Below, piece after piece: positions 1 through 5,280 of a DNA stretch of 8,570 bases. A program made the translations under genes and the position numbers. Source of the stretch: MGOM01 sp035455265 (GTDB lineage Bacteria; Chloroflexota; Anaerolineae; Anaerolineales; E44-bin32); assembly GCA_035455265.1 (NCBI GenBank), contig DATIFK010000125.1, positions 1 through 8,570 on the forward strand, written 5' to 3'. The notes below the pieces were generated by a model. The model worked only from the letters and a program-made list of their open reading frames with translations, was not told where the DNA came from and searched no databases. How positions within the stretch are numbered: position 1 is the stretch's first letter; each line of letters begins with the position of its first letter.

Positions 1-219
1 GGCGCGTTGACGTTCTTCATCCTGCTTTCCCCGCTGATCGAGATAGACCGCAACCGAACGGACAACAGAAGCGGCATGACGCTGGTCGGGCTGGCGACGG
101 CGGCGGGGTTGATCTGGCTGGGGAGACGACTTCGCGTGGAGAGTGTGGCGGCGAAAGAAACGATCACCCCCACCCTAACCCTCCCCCTTTCAGGGGGAGG
201 GAAGGGTGAGGGTCGCTGA
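1..219 (+). CDS. C-terminal end of an unrecognised membrane protein (5' end outside window)
   Basis: The frame is open from base 1 and ends at TGA 217-219, so this is the tail of a gene starting upstream. The 72 visible residues show the end of one hydrophobic stretch (ALTFFILLSPLI), a short polar loop (EIDRNRTDNRSG), then a second likely membrane helix (MTLVGLATAAGLIWL) followed by a basic GRRLR stop-transfer segment. I do not recognise a family. The last residues (about TPTLTLPLSGGGKGEGR) are encoded by the palindromic repeat at 165-213. They look like a repeat-derived extension rather than part of the ancestral protein. The gene converges on the protease-like gene, with only 12 bp between the two stop codons. 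It could be a chance open frame, but the TM-loop-TM-basic pattern argues against that. Confidence 0.5.
   Translation, partial: GALTFFILLSPLIEIDRNRTDNRSGMTLVGLATAAGLIWLGRRLRVESVAAKETITPTLTLPLSGGGKGEGR
165..213. repeat. Dispersed palindromic C-run/G-run repeat
   Basis: C-runs (167-171, 173-175, 179-181, 183-187) are mirrored by G-runs (193-197, 199-201, 204-206, 210-212). The core is a perfect 10-bp stem, 179-188 paired with 192-201, around a 3-nt loop (189-191). Both strands carry four runs of three or more G with loops of 1-3 nt, so each strand fits the G-quadruplex pattern. The type (CCCTAACCCTCCCCC then GGGGGAGGG) resembles dispersed intergenic repeats seen in many bacterial genomes; that is from memory. 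It overlaps the 3' end of the upstream gene and lies just past the stop of the opposing gene. It could act as a bidirectional transcript end, although neither strand has a T tract. Confidence 0.75.
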
Positions 220-231
220 CGTCCGGATCGT

Positions 232-3200
232 TCATGCCCTTCGAGATCGAAGGACGAAGATCAGGCCCCCCACGATGGAGAGCAGGAGCAGTCCGCCGCC
301 GGCGATGAGCAACAGCGTGGCCACCGGCGCGCGGGACGGCGCGGGTGCTTCCGGCCCTGCGATGGTGATCTTCACCGACTGACTGGCGGATTTGCCCGAG
401 CGGTCGGTAACGGTCAGCGTGATTTGATGCTCACCTGCGCTCAGCGGAATTCCCCAGAGCGTCGGCCCCTGGCCCAGCTCGCCATCCCGGTCGGAGGTCC
501 AGCGGTAGGCGCTGTCCTCCAACACGATGTCCTCAACGTCGACGGCGTAGCCGCGGAAGACCACCGCCTCGCCTGCCGGAAGCGCATCGCCGTCGAGCGG
601 GGAGGCCAGGTGGATCAGCGGCGCCTTGTCTCCGACCCGCACCGGGACCGAGGAAGCGCTGACCGCCTGGTTCCAGCCGTCGCTGGCCAGGACTCGGAAG
701 AGCAGATCTCCGCCCGGCAGATTGGCCGAGTCGACCGGCAGCGAGGTCACCTGGCTCAGGTCGACGTCCAGCAACGTCCACGTCGTTCCGCCGTCGGCGC
801 TGTATTGCACGTTGTAGCGCAGCGCGTCGCCGTCGGCGTCGGTCGCTTCCCAGGCGATCTGGTGCGCGCCCGACTCACCCCAGTCCTCCGGGCCTGACGG
901 CGTCGTCAGGCGCACCTCGGGTGCATGGGCACTGGCGGCTACACTGCCCACCAGCTCGCCGTTGTAGAGGAAGGTGACTTGCGAGCCGCCGGCGACGTCC
1001 GGCAGGATGATCTGGAAGGATCCGCTGTCGGTTGGTTCCCCATTGCTCAGCTCGATCAGGCCGAAAGCCCGTTCGTAAAGCACGACGCCGGCGGCATCCT
1101 GAAGGCGCACCGTGTATGGGCCGACCGGCAGGCCGTCCTCCACCCCTTCGGCCAGCGTGGCGCGGTAGAACCCGCTTTCCAGGGTGAAGCCGTCAGGCGA
1201 AATCGTTCCGCCCCCAACGAGCTGCGGCTGGCCATCGGCCGCCATCACGGCGGCCAGGTGCGCGCCGGAGGGGGCCTGGGCGACCGGCAGCGTTCCCAAC
1301 AAGGATATGTAGGTGTAGGCCGACGTCCAGGTGTTATCGGCGTTGCCGCAGTAGCCCATGTAGTCGTAGCTGGCGGTAGGTGGATACAGCTGGCGCAGCG
1401 TCAGGTCGATACCCCAGTCGTCGAGCAATCCATTGCGGCGGGGGTACCCCGAGTCCGGGTTGGCGGCTCCACCGCAGGTGGTGGCATGGTGTCGGCCGAA
1501 GTTGTGCCCGAGCTCCTGGGCGCCGATGACCGGGCCCCAACGCGTCCCGCCGGAGGTGATGCCCGAGGCCACATGTCCGGGCACTTCTCCGCATCCGAGG
1601 ACGCCGGCGGTGTCGGCGTCACCGGGGACCAGGCCGAAGAGGTACCCGGTACCGGGCCCGCGCCAGATGTAGGCACCGCGCAGCGCGTCCATCAGGACGT
1701 TCCACGTGCGTCCGCACCCGTCCCCGCTGGAGTCGGACAGGTCACGGTCGCCGGGGAGGGGGCCACGGGCGATGGTGGTGATGCGCGCCACGGGATAGAC
1801 GCGCGCCAGCCAATCGGCGAAGGTCCACATCTCCGAGATGTCCGCCGTTCGGCCGTCGGCCGTGACGGGCATGAACATGACCGCCAGCGACCGGGGCTTT
1901 GTGACGGAAACCGACGCCTGGACGACGTTGTTGTCGTCGCGCACCTCGTCCATGTTCTCTTCGTGGTAGTTGACGAAGGCCGTCATCTCGAGCGTGCCTT
2001 CTGACAACCAGACCGGCGGAACGATGAAGTTGAGGGAGCCATCCAGATTCCCGCGGTCGGCCACCGACGGATTCTCGTCCCCGTCCGGGGAAACGCGATT
2101 GATGGGGAGGACGAAGCCGGTGTCGCAGGCGGCCACGCGCCCGCGGCAAAGCCGGCCGGAGACGGGAGAGCGCGGCACGCCGCCCTCGGAGCGCAGGTAG
2201 ACGCGCACCCAGGTCGGTTTGTTCTGCACCATCGGGACGGCATTGTCGGCACAGCGCGGGTTATCCAGGCATTGAACCACCTGGATGACTTCCATCTTCA
2301 CCGCCTGGAGGTCGATGGTGGGCACGGGCGTCGGCCGGATGATGGTGACGCTGTCGGTGGCGAACTGCCCGGCGCGGTCGGTGGCCGAGATGGTCAAGAT
2401 GTGCGGCACGCCGGGAGTGAGGATGGACGCGCTGAAGTTGACGAAGGTGTAGTACGAGGTCGGGTCGGTGGCGGACGGCGGCGCGCCGATCTCGGTCTCG
2501 GGCCCGCCGTCGATCTGGTACGCCACGCGGGCCAGCTCGCGGTCCTCCTGGATGGCGGCGCGCAGATATATCGTCGCGCCGGGGATGGAAGAGCCGTCGG
2601 CCGGGGCGGTGATCTCGACCCGCGGCGGGCGGTCGGGCGGGAGCTCCGCCTCGGCGTAGTTCAGAGTCAGGTCGTCGATCAGGCGTCGCTCGGCGATCGA
2701 GTTGCCCGAGGTGTCGGTGTATTCCACCAGGGCGCGGGCGATGATGTCGCCGTCGGCGGCGGTGAAGCGCAGGCAGTGGACGACGTCGGTCGGTGCCGCG
2801 GGGAAGGTCGTCGAGTCCGAGCCCAGCAGCACGAGATCGGTGCCGGCGCCGTGATAGCCGTACGCGGTGAGGACGGCGCGCACGTCACTGGTGACGTAGA
2901 GGACCTGCTCCAGACCGACGAACAGGCCCAGGGCGTGCAATGGGCGATCGAAGGCCATGCGGATCGGCAGCATGGTGCTGCCGAATTCGAGGCCCTCGAT
3001 GCTGGAGGCGGCATACCACCCGGAATGAGGGTGAACGTCGCTCGGGCTGCGCAGCTGAAGCGAGCCTTCGAAGCGCACGCCTTGGTCCCGAGCCAGCTGG
3101 TCCAAGTAGCGCCCGCTCGTCAAGCCGCTCTCGAAGGTGATCACGGTCGAGTCGGCCGGCAGGCCGAGGCCGCCGCAAGCGTCCGGCCGCGGAGTGACCG

Positions 3201-4038
3201 TGGGCCGTTCTCCGTTCATGAACTGAAAGTAGGTTTCGGCGACGCCGCACGAGGGCTCCAGGCCCGCACCGAACTGGTTGTAGCCCAACACGATGGGGAA
3301 ATCCCTGACCGTCACGCGCCAGCGGTTCGGCTCGACCGGGTCGGGCACGGCCTCGACGGTCGTGCCCGGAAGGGGATCCGGCCACTGGGTGTAGATGTCC
3401 GACGATCGGATGTTGGCTGTGTAGACAACGAGATGGGTCGAAGACGGATCGGTGATGACGACGTCCATGATCAGGTCGGTCGTTGCCACCCGCGGCAGGT
3501 TGTCCGTGTCAAGCGGGTAGATTTGGGCGATGCCGTCGATACAGCCGGGGCGAAACTCGGACGTCGGTGTCCGGGTGAAGGTCGGCGTGACGTAGCCCGG
3601 TGGGGCCGTGGTCGGCGTGCGCGAGGGCGTGCGCGTCGGGGTGCGAGAAGGCGTGGAGGTCGGCGAGGTGACGCTGAAGCCGGCCGTGGCACACCCTTCG
3701 AACTCGGTCGTGTAGCCCTCGCAGGCGATGATGGTGTGCGCGCCGTTGGAGGCGCCGCCGGGGATGGTCACCGATTTGGACCAGCTGCCCGATCCGTTGG
3801 GGCTGAACGTGCCGAGCTGGGTGCCGCCCTTGGTATCCCAGAAGATGACGTATGGGTTGTTGGAACCCGTCCAGCCTGAGCCGATGACGTTGACGGTCAT
3901 CCCGGCGGGACCGCTGGAAGGGATGACTCCCAGCGTCAGCGCCGCCAGAGGCGCAGCCTGGGCCGGTAGGCCCAGCGCCGCGGCGACGATGCCGGCGAGG
4001 AGCAGGCCGAGGGTGACGAGTGCGGAGCGACGGGGCAT
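232..4038 (-). CDS. Secreted, membrane-anchored multidomain protein with metzincin-like zinc protease domain (altered zinc site)
   Basis: A 1268-aa surface protein, probably a peptidase or peptidase homologue. Residues 1-28 form a signal peptide (MPRR, hydrophobic core, cleavage after AQA). Residues about 34-122 look like an Ig/TIG-type beta domain, followed by a Thr/Pro/Arg linker (125-160) with TPSRTPT units. A beta-rich region around 300-460 begins ITFESGL. An Ig-like domain starts near 470, and a CARDB-like segment (QNKPTWVRVYLRSEG) follows from about 575. The protease core has QELGHNFGRHH at 841-851 and a Met-turn-like SYDYMGYC with Met894. Two Ig/FN3-like domains (from about 1045 and 1138) follow. 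One TM helix (1239-1263) with an RSRRA tail implies C-terminal anchoring with the body outside. The start is ATG at 4036-4038 because AAGGGAGG (4053-4046) sits 7 nt upstream; the TTG at 4065 has no such site. The metzincin pattern is HExxHxxGxxH; here the first His is Gln (CAG, 1516-1518), so activity is uncertain. Confidence 0.85.
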   Translation of the reverse strand: MPRRSALVTLGLLLAGIVAAALGLPAQAAPLAALTLGVIPSSGPAGMTVNVIGSGWTGSNNPYVIFWDTKGGTQLGTFSPNGSGSWSKSVTIPGGASNGAHTIIACEGYTTEFEGCATAGFSVTSPTSTPSRTPTRTPSRTPTTAPPGYVTPTFTRTPTSEFRPGCIDGIAQIYPLDTDNLPRVATTDLIMDVVITDPSSTHLVVYTANIRSSDIYTQWPDPLPGTTVEAVPDPVEPNRWRVTVRDFPIVLGYNQFGAGLEPSCGVAETYFQFMNGERPTVTPRPDACGGLGLPADSTVITFESGLTSGRYLDQLARDQGVRFEGSLQLRSPSDVHPHSGWYAASSIEGLEFGSTMLPIRMAFDRPLHALGLFVGLEQVLYVTSDVRAVLTAYGYHGAGTDLVLLGSDSTTFPAAPTDVVHCLRFTAADGDIIARALVEYTDTSGNSIAERRLIDDLTLNYAEAELPPDRPPRVEITAPADGSSIPGATIYLRAAIQEDRELARVAYQIDGGPETEIGAPPSATDPTSYYTFVNFSASILTPGVPHILTISATDRAGQFATDSVTIIRPTPVPTIDLQAVKMEVIQVVQCLDNPRCADNAVPMVQNKPTWVRVYLRSEGGVPRSPVSGRLCRGRVAACDTGFVLPINRVSPDGDENPSVADRGNLDGSLNFIVPPVWLSEGTLEMTAFVNYHEENMDEVRDDNNVVQASVSVTKPRSLAVMFMPVTADGRTADISEMWTFADWLARVYPVARITTIARGPLPGDRDLSDSSGDGCGRTWNVLMDALRGAYIWRGPGTGYLFGLVPGDADTAGVLGCGEVPGHVASGITSGGTRWGPVIGAQELGHNFGRHHATTCGGAANPDSGYPRRNGLLDDWGIDLTLRQLYPPTASYDYMGYCGNADNTWTSAYTYISLLGTLPVAQAPSGAHLAAVMAADGQPQLVGGGTISPDGFTLESGFYRATLAEGVEDGLPVGPYTVRLQDAAGVVLYERAFGLIELSNGEPTDSGSFQIILPDVAGGSQVTFLYNGELVGSVAASAHAPEVRLTTPSGPEDWGESGAHQIAWEATDADGDALRYNVQYSADGGTTWTLLDVDLSQVTSLPVDSANLPGGDLLFRVLASDGWNQAVSASSVPVRVGDKAPLIHLASPLDGDALPAGEAVVFRGYAVDVEDIVLEDSAYRWTSDRDGELGQGPTLWGIPLSAGEHQITLTVTDRSGKSASQSVKITIAGPEAPAPSRAPVATLLLIAGGGLLLLSIVGGLIFVLRSRRA

Positions 4039-4045
4039 GGGCGAG

Positions 4046-4053
4046 CCTCCCTT
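4046..4053 (-). promoter_or_regulatory. Ribosome binding site of the protease-like gene
   Basis: AAGGGAGG on the minus strand lies 7 nt upstream of ATG 4038-4036. It decides the start in favour of this ATG over the in-frame TTG at 4065-4063, which would put the Shine-Dalgarno inside the coding region. Confidence 0.8.
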
Positions 4054-4069
4054 GCAGTAGGTCAACGTG

Positions 4070-4095
4070 CGGCCCTCCGCTTGTGCGGAGGGCCG
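4070..4095 (-). other. Perfect 11-bp hairpin in the 5' leader of the protease-like gene
   Basis: CGGCCCTCCGC (4070-4080) and its exact complement (4085-4095) flank a 4-nt loop (TTGT on plus, ACAA on minus). It lies between the proposed promoter at 4133-4138 and the start codon, ending 16 nt upstream of the Shine-Dalgarno. No T tract follows on either strand, so a classical intrinsic terminator is unlikely. A leader structure or mRNA stabiliser, or an operator for a dimeric protein, are alternatives. Confidence 0.6.
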
Positions 4096-4125
4096 AGATC
4101 CTATCCGGTCAAACCTGGTCTTACA

Positions 4126-4145
4126 ACGGGGGATTGTAGCCCCGT
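4126..4145 (-). promoter_or_regulatory. Probable -10 element inside an inverted repeat, promoter of the protease-like gene
   Basis: On the minus strand TACAAT (4138-4133) follows GGGGC. It is flanked by a 6-bp inverted repeat, ACGGGG (4126-4131) and CCCCGT (4140-4145). The same GGCTACAAT string precedes the flavoprotein gene on the plus strand. A start near 4126 would give a leader of about 88 nt. I see no convincing -35 at 17 bp. Confidence 0.45.
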
Positions 4146-4166
4146 TTCCTACCGACGCCAGCGATT

Positions 4167-4267
4167 CAGTGGTCAGTGGTCAGTGGCCAGGGAGAACGCT
4201 CTTGCTAGCCACTGGGAACTGGAGACTGGTGACCCTTTGGCTGGGGGCTGGAGGCCGGGGGCTGGTG
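4167..4267. repeat. Heptamer repeat array 1 (upstream of the DNA glycosylase gene)
   Basis: Successive 7-mers: CAGTGGT (4167), CAGTGGT (4174), CAGTGGC (4181); then ACTGGGA (4211), ACTGGAG (4218), ACTGGTG (4225); then GCTGGGG (4240), GCTGGAG (4247), GCCGGGG (4254), GCTGGTG (4261). Between the first two groups lies a hairpin-forming module (4175-4215) that recurs in opposite orientation at 5172-5225. The array ends 7 nt before the proposed -10 of the glycosylase gene. Confidence 0.85.
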
Positions 4268-4270
4268 GCA

Positions 4271-4279
4271 TGCTACACT
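4271..4279 (+). promoter_or_regulatory. Extended -10 promoter of the DNA glycosylase gene, suggesting a leaderless transcript
   Basis: TGCTACACT carries a TG one base upstream of the TACACT hexamer (4274-4279), an extended -10 arrangement. The start codon ATG 4288 is only 8 nt after the hexamer, so transcription would begin at or next to the ATG. No Shine-Dalgarno lies in the 15 nt before the ATG, which agrees with leaderless translation. No -35 is evident. Confidence 0.45.
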
Positions 4280-4287
4280 CGCCTCCG

Positions 4288-5121
4288 ATGCCCGAACTCC
4301 CCGAACTGGAGATTGTCCGCGAGGTCCTGCAGCGCCGCGTGGTCGGCCGGCGGATCGAGGACGTCCGCCTGGTCGGCAAGGGAGCGCCCATCGTGGTGCG
4401 CGACCTCACTGGCCGCGGCTTCGTCGAGAGCATCCGGGGGCAGACCCTCGCCGATGTGAGCCGTCGCGGCAAATTCCTGCTCCTGCGCCTCGATCCCTCG
4501 GCATTGACCCTGGCGGTCAATCCCAAACTCACCGGCCGCCTTCAGTTGTGCCCTGCGCGCGAGAAGAAGGCCGGGCCTGTCCACGTCGTGTTCACGTTCG
4601 CCGATCCGGAGGAGGAGCTGCGCTACGTCGATCACAACACGATGGGCCAGCTCTACCTGACCGGGGATGTGCGCGCCGTGCCGACCTTTGGCGAGATGGG
4701 GCCGGAGGCGCTGGCCGTCGGCCCCGTCGAGTTTCGCGAACGCCTGCGTCGCTATCGCGGCGAAATCAAGGGCGTCCTGACCCAGGCCGCCTTCCTGGCG
4801 GGCATCGGCAACGCCTACGCCGACGAGATTCTGTGGGAAGGGCGGCTGCACCCGTTCCGCAAACGCACCTCCCTGACGGCCGAGGAGACCGACCGACTCT
4901 ACGAGGCTGTCCAAATGGTGCTGACGGCGGCCGTGGAGCGCGTGCGCACCGAGATGGGCGACGACATTCACCTCAAGCCGCGCGACTTCTTCGCCGTGCA
5001 CATGCGCGGCGGCCAGCCATGCCCGCGCTGCGGTACGACCGTTTCGGAGATCACCGCCAACCAACGCATCACGTCGTTCTGCCGCACCTGCCAGCCGGGA
5101 GGTTTGATCAAGGGGATGTAG
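4288..5121 (+). CDS. mutM: Fpg/Nei-family DNA glycosylase/AP lyase (formamidopyrimidine-DNA glycosylase-like)
   Basis: A 277-aa bifunctional base-excision repair enzyme that removes oxidised bases and nicks the resulting AP site. The start MPELPELE supplies the catalytic Pro2 and Glu3. Lys62 (RRGKFLLL) is the conserved lysine after the N-terminal beta strands. The helix-two-turn-helix is GIGNAYADEILW (about 172-183). The C-terminal zinc finger is C245-x2-C248-x16-C265-x2-C268, with the conserved Arg260 between the cysteine pairs. Length is typical of Fpg. Two segments differ from classical Fpg: the strand usually reading HLGMSG is NPKLTG (78-83), and the usual DPRRFG loop is DHNTMG (115-120). 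The void-filling Met/Arg/Phe set is therefore not conserved, and substrate range may differ from 8-oxoG. ATG 4288 is chosen because Pro2 must be N-terminal; the frame upstream only translates repeats. The gene stands alone between two heptamer arrays. Confidence 0.93.
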   Translation: MPELPELEIVREVLQRRVVGRRIEDVRLVGKGAPIVVRDLTGRGFVESIRGQTLADVSRRGKFLLLRLDPSALTLAVNPKLTGRLQLCPAREKKAGPVHVVFTFADPEEELRYVDHNTMGQLYLTGDVRAVPTFGEMGPEALAVGPVEFRERLRRYRGEIKGVLTQAAFLAGIGNAYADEILWEGRLHPFRKRTSLTAEETDRLYEAVQMVLTAAVERVRTEMGDDIHLKPRDFFAVHMRGGQPCPRCGTTVSEITANQRITSFCRTCQPGGLIKGM

Positions 5122-5127
5122 GGCGGT

Positions 5128-5225
5128 GGTTAGTGGTTAGTGGTTAGTGGTTAGTGGTCAGTGGTGAGTGGCCAGTGGCTAGCAAGAAACTCCTGCTGAT
5201 CACGGACCACTGGCCACTGACCACT
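5128..5225. repeat. Heptamer repeat array 2: 14 in-phase units with an orientation switch
   Basis: Four perfect GGTTAGT units (5128, 5135, 5142, 5149) are followed by GGTCAGT, GGTGAGT, GGCCAGT and GGCTAGC (to 5183). Three divergent heptamers come next (5184-5204), then GACCACT (5205), GGCCACT (5212) and GACCACT (5219), which are reverse complements of the left units yet in the same 7-bp phase. Bases 5160-5178 pair with 5207-5225 over 19 bp with one mismatch, so a large hairpin or cruciform is possible. It begins 6 bp after the glycosylase stop and ends 4 bp before the next promoter. Confidence 0.9.
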
Positions 5226-5229
5226 AGGC

Positions 5230-5235
5230 TACAAT
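5230..5235 (+). promoter_or_regulatory. -10 element TACAAT, probable promoter of the flavoprotein gene
   Basis: TACAAT lies in the context GGCTACAATAC, matching the minus-strand element at 4133-4138. It starts 4 bp after the heptamer array. A start near 5242 would leave a leader of about 39 nt before ATG 5281. No clear -35 is seen; the position where it would lie is occupied by repeat units. Confidence 0.5.
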
Positions 5236-5264
5236 ACGCGCGGGACGCATGCGGTGAGGGCCGC

Positions 5265-5270
5265 GGAGGG
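5265..5270 (+). promoter_or_regulatory. Ribosome binding site deciding the flavoprotein start
   Basis: GGAGGG lies 10 nt upstream of ATG 5281. It favours this start over the in-frame GTG at 5254, which would place the site inside the coding region. The family's N-terminal WNGWG motif begins four residues into the ATG-started protein. Confidence 0.6.
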
Positions 5271-5280
5271 CAGACGCCGG

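Noticed and set aside
925..2004. 359-codon plus-strand open frame
   Set aside because: Another antisense shadow, lying over the protease core and biased in composition as expected of high-GC complement.
2272..3879. 535-codon plus-strand open frame opposite the protease-like gene
   Set aside because: It is an antisense shadow: the product is Arg/Gly/Asp/Val-rich with no recognisable domain, while the minus frame has a signal peptide, repeats and a protease motif.
4039..4065. TTG 4065 as start of the protease-like gene
   Set aside because: The Shine-Dalgarno at 4046-4053 and the signal peptide beginning MPRR point to ATG 4038.
4081..4287. N-terminal extension of the glycosylase to 346 aa
   Set aside because: The extension translates repeats, and Fpg needs Pro2 at the N-terminus, which ATG 4288 provides.
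5128..5225. CRISPR array
   Set aside because: The repeats are contiguous 7-mers with no unique spacers of 30-40 bp and no cas genes.
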